Source of the DNA: Caldicellulosiruptoraceae bacterium PP1 | Lineage (GTDB): Bacteria > Bacillota > Thermoanaerobacteria > Caldicellulosiruptorales > Caldicellulosiruptoraceae | Assembly (NCBI GenBank): GCA_041320695.1 | Contig: JBGGOQ010000005.1 | Span: 1-64,000 of the forward strand | Direction of reading: 5' to 3' | DNA length: 64,000 nt | Shown here: positions 54,271 to 63,814 of the stretch, one piece after another | Position numbering within the stretch: position 1 is the first letter of the stretch | Layout of the letters: each line of letters opens with the position of its first letter | Position numbers and translations under genes: made by a program | The notes under the pieces: model-generated | Database searches by the model: none | What the model saw: only the letters and a program-made list of their open reading frames with translations | Told to the model about the DNA's origin: nothing

Positions 54271-54297
54271 ATTTAAAAAAATTTTTTCCTTAACCCC

Positions 54298-54325
54298 TAA
54301 ACTCAAAAAAATATTCTACCGATAA
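54298..54325 (+). promoter_or_regulatory. Sigma-D (sigma-28) promoter of flagellin
   Basis: TAAA (54298-54301), 16 bases, then ACCGATAA (54318-54325), which matches GCCGATAA at 7 of 8. Flagellin genes are classical sigma-D targets. Confidence 0.8.
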
Positions 54326-54345
54326 TCTTATTGAAAACAAAATAA

Positions 54346-54388
54346 AGCTTCATAGGGACGTGAAGCTAAAAATTAATTTCAGGGAGGG
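54346..54388 (+). promoter_or_regulatory. Candidate paired CsrA-binding sites in the hag leader
   Basis: Site 2 is a 7-bp hairpin AGCTTCA/TGAAGCT with loop TAGGGACG, presenting GGA (54356-54358). Site 1 is CAGGGAGGG overlapping the ribosome binding site (GGA at 54383-54385). The same two-site layout lets CsrA repress hag in B. subtilis. Confidence 0.65.
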
Positions 54389-54397
54389 TGTTTTTAA

Positions 54398-55663
54398 ATG
54401 CGTATTAATAACAACATTCAAGCTTTAAACACTTACAACAGACTTACAATCAATAACTCAAACTTATCAAAATCACTTGAAAAATTGTCATCAGGGCTAA
54501 GAATCAACAGAGCAGGCGACGACGCAGCAGGTTTGGCAATATCAGAAAAGATGAGAGCACAAATAAGAGGTCTTGACCAAGCCTCAAGAAATGCTCAAGA
54601 TGGTATTTCTCTTATTCAAACAGCTGAAGGAGGATTAAATGAAGCACATTCAATACTTCAAAGAATGAGAGAACTTGCAGTTCAAGCAGCTAATGATACA
54701 AACGTTGATCAAGATAGAACTGCAATAAATGACGAAATTAATCAATTAGTACAAGAACTTGACAGAATTTCAAATACAACTGAATTCAATACACAGAAAT
54801 TATTAGATGGAACATTTAGTGGTAAATTTCAAATTGGTGCAAATGAAAACCAAACATTAACACTTGATATCAGCAAAATGAATTCTGCAGCTCTAGGGCT
54901 TGCTAGTTCAATAGAAGTAGAAACAAAAACAAGTGCAGCAGCGGGGGCACTTATTAAAGATGGGACATATACAGTAGATTCTGCAGGAGCTAAACTTCTT
55001 GATTCTGCTGGTAAACAAGTTGGAACAATATCTGGTAAGGATATTACTCTTGCTGATGGTTCAACTACAGTTTCGTTTACAAATGAAAATATAACAGCAG
55101 GTGCAATTATTAAAGTTTCAAATAATGGTGATACTTTCACTATGGAAAAAGTAGTAGCATCAGGACAAACAAACGATAAGTTAGCAGCAGGCACTTATAC
55201 AGTATCAGGAAGTGATGTATTAAAAGATGGTTATAAGATAGGTACTGTAAATACTACTACTACAACTCAAATTGATTTACTTGATGGAACATCAATAGAT
55301 CTTAATACAGTATTTGAAAAAACAGCAGGTCTAACAGATGGTGATACATTTGAAATTAAAGGAGTAAATGTATCAAATAATACACTTGCTGGTGGTAGCG
55401 TAACAGCTATAGATAAAGCACTTGAAACAGTGTCTAAGGAAAGAGCAAAACTTGGTGCTTATCAAAATAGATTAGAACATACTATTACAAATCTTAGTAC
55501 ATCAGCTGAAAACTTAACATCAGCTGAATCACGTATTAGGGATGTTGATATGGCAAAAGAAATGATGAACTATACAAAGAACAACATCTTAATGCAAGCT
55601 GCAACTGCAATGTTAGCTCAAGCTAACCAAGCACCTCAGGCAGTATTACAATTATTAAGGTAA
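54398..55663 (+). CDS. hag: Flagellin
   Basis: The 421-residue protein has the conserved D0/D1 ends: MRINNNIQALNTYNRL, SGLRINRAGDDAAGLAISEKMRAQ in pieces, and at the C-terminus SAESRIRDVDMAKEMMNYTKNNIL and a final PQAVLQLLR. A variable surface domain (about 180-330), rich in Thr, Ser and Gly, contains internal repeats such as GTYTVSGSD/GTYTVDSAG. It is larger than Bacillus Hag (about 300 residues). Its leader carries a sigma-D promoter and CsrA-like sites. GGGAGGG precedes the ATG. Confidence 0.96.
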   Translation: MRINNNIQALNTYNRLTINNSNLSKSLEKLSSGLRINRAGDDAAGLAISEKMRAQIRGLDQASRNAQDGISLIQTAEGGLNEAHSILQRMRELAVQAANDTNVDQDRTAINDEINQLVQELDRISNTTEFNTQKLLDGTFSGKFQIGANENQTLTLDISKMNSAALGLASSIEVETKTSAAAGALIKDGTYTVDSAGAKLLDSAGKQVGTISGKDITLADGSTTVSFTNENITAGAIIKVSNNGDTFTMEKVVASGQTNDKLAAGTYTVSGSDVLKDGYKIGTVNTTTTTQIDLLDGTSIDLNTVFEKTAGLTDGDTFEIKGVNVSNNTLAGGSVTAIDKALETVSKERAKLGAYQNRLEHTITNLSTSAENLTSAESRIRDVDMAKEMMNYTKNNILMQAATAMLAQANQAPQAVLQLLR

Positions 55664-55687
55664 AAAGATTTTGTAGCAAAAAATGTA

Positions 55688-55718
55688 GAGTCAGGAAGGA
55701 ATACTTCCTGGCTCTTTT
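55688..55718 (+). terminator. Terminator of flagellin
   Basis: GAGTCAGGAAG pairs with CTTCCTGGCTC (one G-U) around loop GAATA, followed by TTTT. Confidence 0.85.
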
Positions 55719-55753
55719 AGTATATAAAACTTTCTAACAAAGGATGATGAAGA

Positions 55754-56377
55754 GTGGAAGAAAATTGTATTGATCTTTTTATGGGTATTTTTAAGAATGA
55801 ACCAAGTTTAATTAAATTATATTTAGAATATGCTTTAGAATTATTATTCATATATGATAAACATTTAATTGTGGAAAATTTACATGAAAGAACAATAGCT
55901 CATAGATTAGCAATTTACCTTGAAACATTATTTGGTTTTTGTTTTAATGTTGATTGTGAGTATAATGGTAATAAAGATCATGCAACTGGTAGGAAAAAGA
56001 TTTGGGTTATTGAAGATTTAAAAAGAAAAGCATTTGATAAGTTAAAATGTTTGATGATGTATCATCAAAATTTAAAAGAAGAAGTTTTAGAGTTTTTGCA
56101 GGAAGTTAATGTTTATCCAGACATAATTATTCACAAAAGAGGAAATAACAACTATAATTTATTAGTTATAGAAATAAAGAAAATGAATTCGGATTATGAT
56201 GATATTATTTATGATTACTACAAATTGCAACAATTTACAAATCAAAATGGAGAATTTCAATATGCTTATGGAGTATTCATCGAATTTTATACAGGAAGAA
56301 AAGCTTACAAAAAACCTTTATTAAAATGGTTTAAAGATGGGAAAGAAGATGATGAACTTAATAAAGAAAATATTTAA
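55754..56377 (+). CDS. PD-(D/E)XK-like protein of unknown function
   Basis: The 207-residue protein starts at GTG 55754 after AAAGGATGATG. A helical N-terminal part (HERTIAHRLAIYLE) precedes a segment YPDIIIHKRGNNNYNLLVIEIKK, in which PD, about 14 residues, then E-x-K fits the catalytic core of PD-(D/E)XK nucleases. The His-Glu-Arg motif near residue 45 also recurs in restriction-like proteins. It is intact, while the genes directly downstream are decayed. Role unknown; membership in a mobile or defence context is inferred from location. Confidence 0.65.
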   Translation: MEENCIDLFMGIFKNEPSLIKLYLEYALELLFIYDKHLIVENLHERTIAHRLAIYLETLFGFCFNVDCEYNGNKDHATGRKKIWVIEDLKRKAFDKLKCLMMYHQNLKEEVLEFLQEVNVYPDIIIHKRGNNNYNLLVIEIKKMNSDYDDIIYDYYKLQQFTNQNGEFQYAYGVFIEFYTGRKAYKKPLLKWFKDGKEDDELNKENI

Positions 56378-56392
56378 GAAGTTGAAAATTAT

Positions 56393-57367
56393 GTGCTTAT
56401 TGATGTAATAATGCCAAAACACATGAAAAAATTCAAATTCATAGGCTCATCATGCCAAGATAATTGTTGTATTGGTTGAAGAGTATCAATAGATGAGGGA
56501 ATTTACAAAAAGTATAAATAAGCCAAAAACTCTTTTCTCAAAGCTGATTTTGAAAAATATATAAAAAGAAATCGTTCAACCCCTTTAAAGTTTAACTTTG
56601 GCAAATTTGTAATGAAAAATAATGGTAGATATCCTTTTTTGGATTAGCAAAATCTTTGCAAAATTCAAGAAGAACATGTCGAAGATTTTTTCCACAACCT
56701 GTTATTATTATCCACGAATAATAAACCTTGTTGACAGGGTTTTTGAAAAATTAGCAACTATATCTTGTCCTGTTAAAGCAATGATAGTATTGATAAACAA
56801 AAATGGTATTAATTTTATTCAGATTCAAGAGCAATTTGAGCGACCAGTTAGTATAAACAAAGTTATTGATGTGAAAGATTTTAGAACTAGAAACAACATA
56901 AAAAAATATTTGTGGGATATAAGAACATTTTGCATCCAACTTATAAAAACAAGAGAATATTCTATATAGGATAGATTATTGATTTTAGACTTTTTTATGC
57001 AAAAACTAAATAAGATAAAGAGCGTCAACAATATAAATGGTATTCCAAAGCTAATTGATATATATACTAAATTTGTAAAGAATGGTTTTTTAGGAAACTT
57101 AAAAGATGTGCTTATAAATTATGCACTTCAAATGAGATTATCCAAAGAAATAGCAGATATACTTTTTTCTTCTCCTGGCATTAGTCTGAAATATTTAGAT
57201 TTATTTGCAAAATTTTTGCAAGGACTTGACTTTAGATATGATGTTTCATTAGAAAAATTACAGAAAATTATATTCATGCATACGAAAATTACTTTGTATC
57301 TTTTTTTGCTGATAAAGAATATGTATTTGAAAATTACATTGTTAATTATATTTTCAAAAACCATTGA
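56393..57367 (+). pseudogene. fliB: Decayed flagellin lysine-N-methylase gene
   Basis: Reading across frames recovers a FliB-like protein: KFIGSSCQDNCCIG followed by TGA where the family has Trp, then RVSIDEGIYKKYK and a TAA, then KNNGRYPFLD, then in another frame TCYYYPRIINLVDRVFEKLA..SCPVKAMIVL and IRTFCIQLIKTREYSI, and finally ENYIVNYIFKNH. At least four stops or frameshifts are present, and the usual C-terminal end is missing. FliB is a radical-SAM-like Fe-S methylase encoded next to flagellin in many species. The original start was probably GTG 56393 or ATG 56411. Confidence 0.8.
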
Positions 57368-57371
57368 ACAA

Positions 57372-58045
57372 CACAATCAGGCATGTATTTTGAGTGTGCT
57401 AAATGCATTGAAGAGGAATGAAAATGATGATTTAGCTTATATGGTAGTATTGATAAAAGGACAAAAGGAATGGCGAAAATTATATGAAAATTATGCAGAA
57501 GTACTTGTATATGGTATTTTCAGCTCTATGGCTTTTTCGTTTTAGAAAATTATGTGTTGGATAGAAATCACAAAAGTGAAAATCAAGCATATGATGCAGA
57601 TATTATTACTGTTAGATTTCCATATGTTTATGAAGAAATTGGTGAAAGAAAAGACAACTGGCATGATAAGTTAAAAGATATGATTCCTAATTTTAAAAAA
57701 AATATTATAGGTGTAATTTATGAAGTTAAGAGTGGTAAAAATGGATATTCAGTAAGTGATTTATTTAAAGGAATAAAGCAAAAACAATGTTTACAACGAT
57801 TTGGGTTTTATTAGGTCAAAAATAAAGATTTTGATAATGATTATAAATAGTTGCTAAGTAATAGTGTCTATTGTAATGAAAAATATACAATAGTTAAATT
57901 TCTCATATCGTTGGGAAGTCACAAAAGTGTAAAACTATTTAAAAATATAACGCTAACTGAAATTGATTATTTTATTTCTTTAAAAATAAGAAAGTATAGA
58001 GAAAAATATTCAGATAGAAACTTTTTTGATTCTAGTTTAATTTAA
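57372..58045 (+). pseudogene. Decayed gene with nuclease-like core
   Basis: Broken pieces join into one former gene: a helical part (EWRKLYENYAEVLVYGIFSSMAF) ending in a T-rich frameshift near 57536, then YDADIITVRFPYVYEEIGER and IIGVIYEVKSGKNGYS, in which D and ExK fit a PD-(D/E)XK nuclease, then after in-frame stops near 57814 a tail ending RKYREKYSDRNFFDSSLI. It joins the truncated end of fliB abruptly, so an insertion or deletion boundary probably lies near 57367. No function can be assigned. Confidence 0.6.
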
Positions 58046-58160
58046 TATGTTACCTGGAAAATACATAAAGAACATTTTTTGAATTAAAGTTGAATATAAT
58101 TTCAGCAAATATTATAATCATAATAATATTAATTTTTTACTTTATTCTTCTGGGGGAATT

Positions 58161-60182
58161 ATGATGAATAATAACAATAATTTTTTCATTGAAGTTTCTG
58201 AAAACAAAAAGAATGATAAATTATTTTCTTTTATTTCGGAAATAAAAAATAGGCTTGTAACAGAAATCTACCTTATTGAAAAACCACTTCCCTCTCCATA
58301 TTCACAAAGGGAATATAGTAATGAAAACTCATATATGATATTGATTCCTGGAAAAAAGATTATTTTCGTTGATTGTTTAGATAATGACAATGATATTGAA
58401 GATTATAAAGATGAAATTTTAGATGATATTAGTGAAATGGCGGGTGTGCTTGGATTTAAGAATCTTATTGGAAGACCCAAAAATTGGGAACAGAATGGAT
58501 TAATAGCGACATTTCAATTAAAAAAATTGTTAGAATATGCACAAGGGAAAAATTATGACGAATTTTTAATTGAAATTGATTTTAGAGATAATATAGAAGC
58601 TAAAAGAAAATCTCAAATTATAGTTTCGCTTCTTATAGGAGTAGCTAATAATCCAAATATCATAACCAAATTAGTTCCACTATCTGTATTAGAGAAAGTT
58701 AAACAAAGGATAGTCTTATTTGATTTAGACCAGACAAGATTTATCTATTACGAACCAAATAAAAAAGTTATAAAAGTTCAAGGTTTATCAGGAACCGGTA
58801 AAACAGAGTTGTTGTTTCACAAAATAAAAAATTTATATTTGTCGAGTGATAATATTAAAATCGCATTAACTTGTCATAACAAAGTTTTGGCAAATACTTT
58901 AAAAGAAAGATTAATAAATTTTTTTAATTTGGCAAAAGTTACGAAGCAAATCAAACAAGAAGATTTGTTTGTTGCCCGTGCATGGGGTACAGAGACAAAT
59001 CCTTTTTCTGGTTTATATAGTTATATAACGCATTTTTATGGGATTCCATTTTATCCTTTTTACCAGTTTGAAAGTTTTGATTTAACATGCAAAAGGGCAA
59101 TTGAAGATTTAAAGAATTTTGGGGTTGAAGAGTACGCTTTTGATTATATTTTCATAGATGAAGGACAGGACTTTTCTGATAGTTTTATTGAGTTATGTAA
59201 ATTAGTAACTAAAGAGAAAGTATTTGTTGTAGGTGATATTTTTCAGGATATTTTCAAAAAAGAAGACATCAATACAATAGTTGAAGCAGATTTTGTTTTA
59301 AAAAGGTGTTATAGAACTGATCCGAAAACCTTGATGTTTGCTCATGCTTTGGGTATGGGACTGTTTGAAGAAAAGAAACTAAACTGGTTAGAAGATAAAG
59401 AATGGGAGTTTTGTGGCTATACAGTTGAGAGAAAAAATGAGGAAGTAATTTTGAGAAGAGAGCCAATAAAAAGATTTGATGATGAGGAGCTTGATAATAT
59501 TAAAGACAGTGTTAAAATTTGCTGTGATAGCAAAGATTTGATTGAGGATATTATTAGCATAATAAAAGATTGCAGAAAACAATATTCTGATATAGAACCA
59601 GGGGACATTTGTGTTATATTTTTAGATAATGATAAAGACATATATGATATGATGTCAAAATTAGAAGGTAAAATTTATAGTGAGTTTGGATGGGAAAGCA
59701 ATAGAGCGTATATTTCTAAAAAGAATAAAAAAGATGCTGTTTTTTTAAGTAATATAAATAATGCAAAAGGACTTGAATTTAGTTTTTCTATATGTGTAAC
59801 AAAAGAAATAAAAGATGATTTAAGGTATAGGAACAGTTTATATACTATGTTGTCTCGATCTTTTTTAAAGTCTTTTTTAATAACAAAGGATAGCGAAGAA
59901 AAATTAAAAACCATTTTGGGCGGTTTAAAAAAAGTAATGGAAGAATATTGTATAGTGACCAAAGAGCCAACCACAGAGGAAAAAGAAGAGATTAAGAGAT
60001 TGCAAATCCATGCTAAAAAATCGCCTGATGAAATATTTGAAGAAGTTTGTGATGAATTTCACATTGAAAATGAAGAAAGGAAGGCAATAAAAAAGCTTAT
60101 AATTAAGCGTAAAGGCAGTCTTCCATCAAATAAATCTGAACTTAGAGAAATAATTGCTAAACTTGAAGATATATGGGATTAA
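58161..60182 (+). CDS. Superfamily 1 helicase-like ATPase with extra N-terminal domain
   Basis: The 673-residue protein has an unassigned N-terminal domain (about 1-200), then an SF1 helicase core: motif I VQGLSGTGKTE (about 205-215), motif II YIFIDEGQDFSD (about 330), VGDIFQDIF, the Arg motif RCYRTDP, LSNINNAKGLEFS and YTMLSRSFLKSFL (about 561). The motifs are those of UvrD/Rep-like enzymes, but the protein lacks their usual long 1B/2B inserts. The C-terminus is charged and helical. It forms a two-gene unit with the downstream gene, in a region of decayed nuclease genes, which suggests an anti-phage or plasmid system. Confidence 0.75.
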   Translation: MMNNNNNFFIEVSENKKNDKLFSFISEIKNRLVTEIYLIEKPLPSPYSQREYSNENSYMILIPGKKIIFVDCLDNDNDIEDYKDEILDDISEMAGVLGFKNLIGRPKNWEQNGLIATFQLKKLLEYAQGKNYDEFLIEIDFRDNIEAKRKSQIIVSLLIGVANNPNIITKLVPLSVLEKVKQRIVLFDLDQTRFIYYEPNKKVIKVQGLSGTGKTELLFHKIKNLYLSSDNIKIALTCHNKVLANTLKERLINFFNLAKVTKQIKQEDLFVARAWGTETNPFSGLYSYITHFYGIPFYPFYQFESFDLTCKRAIEDLKNFGVEEYAFDYIFIDEGQDFSDSFIELCKLVTKEKVFVVGDIFQDIFKKEDINTIVEADFVLKRCYRTDPKTLMFAHALGMGLFEEKKLNWLEDKEWEFCGYTVERKNEEVILRREPIKRFDDEELDNIKDSVKICCDSKDLIEDIISIIKDCRKQYSDIEPGDICVIFLDNDKDIYDMMSKLEGKIYSEFGWESNRAYISKKNKKDAVFLSNINNAKGLEFSFSICVTKEIKDDLRYRNSLYTMLSRSFLKSFLITKDSEEKLKTILGGLKKVMEEYCIVTKEPTTEEKEEIKRLQIHAKKSPDEIFEEVCDEFHIENEERKAIKKLIIKRKGSLPSNKSELREIIAKLEDIWD

Positions 60183-60192
60183 GGTGATTGCC

Positions 60193-60888
60193 ATGGAAAA
60201 ATATCACTTTTATTCCTATAAAGATTTTTTTAAAAAACCAATAAGAGACAAAATTGATATTCTTAAGGTTTTGGTTTATACGTTAGAAATAATCTTGAAT
60301 TCAAATGGTTGCGATAGTGAAAAAAGTAATATAACAGTGGTAACAGGTAGGAAAATGCAGAGAGTTTTTTACAACTATGAGAATAAAATTTTCTCTATAA
60401 ATTTTCCTTTCTCTATTAAAAAAGTGGAAAAGAACTTTGAGTTGTTTTGGAATGACATACTAGTAGATCATGTTATAATTGCTACTATTTTATCACTGAT
60501 AGAAATTGATGATGAAGGAAATATAAAAAATAAAGAATTTTTTGAGATTGTTATGGATAATATAGAAGACAAAAAATATGAATGTTCATTTAAAGACGAT
60601 GTAATTACAGCTAAAATTATTGGAAATTCAATAAAAATCCTAAAATATTTGTTGGTTATTGAAGACGGATATCTTAGATATGACTGCGATGTGGAAAATT
60701 ACAGAAAAGCAAAAGAAAAAGGAAATATAAATAGGCATCCTTTACATCATTTAGATATATTTTATTTAGATGATAATACTTTTAAACTTGGTCTTGATAA
60801 TATAAATGCTTCATGCGTTAATATGTTAATTGATATACTAAACATAGATACAGATGCTTATTTCTTAGATATGAAATATCAATGGTAA
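60193..60888 (+). CDS. Unrecognised protein paired with the SF1 helicase
   Basis: The ATG at 60193 follows AAGGTG, ten bases after the helicase stop; an earlier in-frame ATG inside the helicase gene is rejected. The 231-residue protein is acidic, mixed alpha/beta, with no membrane segment and no clear catalytic motif. A His-rich spot NRHPLHHLDIFYLDD lies near residue 185. Its tight coupling to the helicase suggests a functional partner. Family unknown. Confidence 0.65.
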   Translation: MEKYHFYSYKDFFKKPIRDKIDILKVLVYTLEIILNSNGCDSEKSNITVVTGRKMQRVFYNYENKIFSINFPFSIKKVEKNFELFWNDILVDHVIIATILSLIEIDDEGNIKNKEFFEIVMDNIEDKKYECSFKDDVITAKIIGNSIKILKYLLVIEDGYLRYDCDVENYRKAKEKGNINRHPLHHLDIFYLDDNTFKLGLDNINASCVNMLIDILNIDTDAYFLDMKYQW

Positions 60889-62291
60889 AAAATATAAATA
60901 ATTTGTGTATTTAAAACTCATTGTCTTATTTAAAATATTCTTTAAAATTAAAATCAAATTCTTTATATAATATTAGCTACTTTGAAATTTGATGATTAAT
61001 AAAACTATGATACATTGCTATATTACTTGTAACAGGTGCTATAGAAATTATCAAGGATAAAGTAAGAAGGAACAACAATATCTTTGAAAATGTTCAATAA
61101 TATTTATTGATTATATAGAAGAATTAGCTTTATATAGGAATAAAAAATCTAAAAATGACAATTGTTCAAGCTTTTCTACAGATAAATAAAAACGCTTCTC
61201 ATAGAGTAGTTTTAAATAATTCTATCATTTTTATTAAAATTATTTTCTTACTTTTTTAAGAAACTCTACAGTAGTTGATATCGCTTAAAATGTGTGATTT
61301 TATCTGGGTTAAAAAGTTGGGATAATAAATAACGTCAATTTTAGTGGAAATATTTTTAGTTATTCTTAATATTTAATAGTATTATAAATTATTTTGGAAA
61401 ATGAAAATTCATAATAAATTATTTAAAGATAATTTAGTAATAAATTCATCTTTTAAATGAGGCAAAATAAGAAATTATAGGAAAGATAAAGCTGATTATT
61501 TAGTTCTTATAAATTTTCCTGACCGAAGAATTGATAATTATACATGAAAAGTTTTATTTGTATTTTAAAGAGATGAAAATACCCTAAAAATATGAGACAA
61601 TTATTAAAATATAAAAGCTTCTCATAAACTAAATGGATAAAACGAATTTAAATTTAATAAAAACAAAAAATATCTTTTCTTTAAAATGTACCATGTTCTA
61701 AACATAGATTTTTTGAAACAAAAAATATGTTACATTTATCAAAACCAAGTATAGATCTTTTGGAATATACCATTTTACGAATTTTACAAATTTAGTTTTG
61801 GTGTTAAAAAAGTGTATTTATATAGTCGTTATGATTAAAAAATAAAAATATTAAATTTTAAAATGAAGCTTACCATAGAGTAATGAAACAAACTTAGTTT
61901 GATGTTAAAGAATATATTGGGTTTTATTTTATATCCAATACCTAAACCTTATTTAAAAGGTTTTATGTCAATAGCTGGGGGTGGGTGAAATCAAATGCCT
62001 ACCCAAACTTATTATAAAAGAATATTTTAATTTTTAAAGATTTAATAAGTATAAAATAAAAAAACATAATAAAATAAGCCAACACACAGTTGGTAAAAAT
62101 ATTTAAAAAAAAGAGAGTAAAAGATTGGTACAATAGACTACAGAGGAGGATATTCAACTATAAAAACATTATGGAAAAATTTTCAAATGAGCTTAGTAAC
62201 ATATGTAGAATAAATGTATTAGAGAAGCTTTTAGTGGCAGTATAGATAAAAATGCTATACTAACTATAAGGTTATATACATAAAATGGCAA

Positions 62292-62321
62292 GTACCAGAT
62301 TCCCATATGGGAATCTGGTAC
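62292..62321. repeat. Perfect 30-bp palindrome
   Basis: GTACCAGATTCCCAT is followed at once by its exact reverse complement, with no loop. There is no T-tract, so it is a poor terminator. It could be an insertion-element hairpin, a protein-binding site or a fixed repeat. Confidence 0.85.
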
Positions 62322-62441
62322 ATATTGTCAACTAATATCATACACAGTTTTTCTAATTAATTTGTAATTTCCAGTTACTTTTAAAAAAGTGTTGCATTTA
62401 ATATTGCAATTTAAAATCAAAAATAAAATTGATATTTTATA

Positions 62442-62470
62442 TTTACATACGAATATAAGTTTGTTATAAT
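62442..62470 (+). promoter_or_regulatory. Promoter of the HD phosphohydrolase gene
   Basis: TTTACA (62442-62447) and TATAAT (62465-62470) have a 17-base spacer, 36 bases before the start codon. Confidence 0.7.
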
Positions 62471-62506
62471 TATATTTACTATATATTACATATAGGTGAA
62501 AAAATT

Positions 62507-63814
62507 ATGTCAAATCATCGAAGTGATGAAAAGGTATTTAGGGATATTGTTCATAATTTTATATATGTAACTGATAAGCCAATATTAGACTTAATCAATA
62601 CAAAAGAAATGCAAAGATTAAGAAGAATAAAACAACTTGGTACATCATATCTTACATATCATAGTGCTGAACATACAAGGTTTACGCACTCTTTGGGTAC
62701 TTATGAGATTATGAGAAAAGTTTTATCAATATTTCAAAGAAATGGTCTTTTAAATATTGACGAGGATGAGCGATTATTATATTTGTGTTCAGCTCTTCTT
62801 CATGATATAGGACATGGTCCATTTTCTCATGCTATTGAAAAAGTCATAGATAGGAATCATGAAGAATGGACAAAAGAAATAATTGAAGGGGACACTGAGA
62901 TTAATAAAGTTCTTAGAGGAGTTGATGCTAATTTTCCAAAATATATTTCTGATATTATTTCAAAAGTGTCTTCAAAAAAATTAATAATTAATCTAATTTC
63001 TAGTCAGCTTGATGTTGATCGTATGGATTATTTGTTACGAGATAGTATAGTTGCTGGAGTTAGTTATGGACATTTTGATTTAGAAAGATTATTACGAGTT
63101 TTAATACCTTATAATGATATAGTAGTTGTAAAAGAGAGTGGACTACATTGTGTTGAACAATATCTTTTAGCCCGATATTATATGTATTGGCAAGTTTATT
63201 TTCATCCTACCACTAGAAGTGCTGAAATTATTCTAAAAAAAATTTTTGAAAGAGCGATCTTTCTTTATAAAAATGATGAGATAAAGGATTATTTTTTACC
63301 AAAGCCAATAAAAAGTTTATTAAAAAATGATTTATCTTTAGAAGAATTTTTAAAATTAGACGAAATAATGGTACTATATTGTTTTAAAGAATGGACTAAT
63401 TCAAAAGATGAAATATTATCTGATTTATGCAATAGATTTATTAATAGAAGATTATTTGAATATATTGATTGCAAAGAATCTGTTTTAAAAGAACCAATGT
63501 TATTTTTTGAAATTCAAGAATGCTTAAAGGAATTATATGATAAAAAAGGTATTAAACTTGAATATTATTTTGATATAGATAGACCCAGAGATGTTTCATA
63601 TGACTATTATAGACCAGGTGAAAAAGAAGAAAAAGTGGCTATAAATATATATTCTGGTACTAAAATAGTTGAATTATCAAGAAAGTCAAAACCTGTAAGT
63701 GCATTAGCTGGAGAAGAGCTTATTCAACATAGGATATATTATGTTAGTGATATGATTGGTAAAGATGATAGCAAATTAAAAGAGATTTTGAATAAAATAA
63801 GTGGGGTGAAATAG
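62507..63814 (+). CDS. YwfO-like HD domain phosphohydrolase
   Basis: The 435-residue protein has the HD-hydrolase metal motif: His in HTRFTHSLGTYE (about 57-69), the HD pair in LLHDIGHGPFSH (about 98-110) and Asp in DVDRMDYLLRDS (about 169-180). The start FRDIVHNFIYV and the length match Bacillus YwfO, a relative of dNTP triphosphohydrolases. It probably hydrolyses a nucleotide, but the substrate is uncertain. AGGTG precedes the ATG. It is coupled to a YwgA-like gene, the same partnership as in Bacillus. Confidence 0.87.
   Translation: MSNHRSDEKVFRDIVHNFIYVTDKPILDLINTKEMQRLRRIKQLGTSYLTYHSAEHTRFTHSLGTYEIMRKVLSIFQRNGLLNIDEDERLLYLCSALLHDIGHGPFSHAIEKVIDRNHEEWTKEIIEGDTEINKVLRGVDANFPKYISDIISKVSSKKLIINLISSQLDVDRMDYLLRDSIVAGVSYGHFDLERLLRVLIPYNDIVVVKESGLHCVEQYLLARYYMYWQVYFHPTTRSAEIILKKIFERAIFLYKNDEIKDYFLPKPIKSLLKNDLSLEEFLKLDEIMVLYCFKEWTNSKDEILSDLCNRFINRRLFEYIDCKESVLKEPMLFFEIQECLKELYDKKGIKLEYYFDIDRPRDVSYDYYRPGEKEEKVAINIYSGTKIVELSRKSKPVSALAGEELIQHRIYYVSDMIGKDDSKLKEILNKISGVK

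Larger units (their letters stand above)
60889..62506. other. 1.6-kb stretch of decayed, gene-free sequence
   Basis: No frame of useful length is open on either strand. Protein-like scraps remain on the plus strand, for example IAILLVTGAIEIIKDKV near 61020, DKADYLVLINFPDRRI near 61490 and MEKFSNELSNIC near 62170, each cut by stops. They suggest decayed accessory genes, which I cannot name. The last part holds a 30-bp palindrome (62292-62321) and the promoter of the HD protein. Confidence 0.6.

Noticed and set aside
56411..56510. TGA at a conserved Trp in the fliB-like sequence as a sign of a TGA=Trp code or selenocysteine
   Set aside because: Other genes in the window use TGA as a normal stop (for example csrA and carA neighbours) and the same frame also meets TAA and frameshifts, so decay is the better reading.
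60889..62506. CRISPR array or structured non-coding RNA in the gene-free stretch
   Set aside because: No regularly spaced direct repeats are seen, and apart from the 30-bp palindrome no extended pairing stands out; protein-like scraps favour decayed genes.
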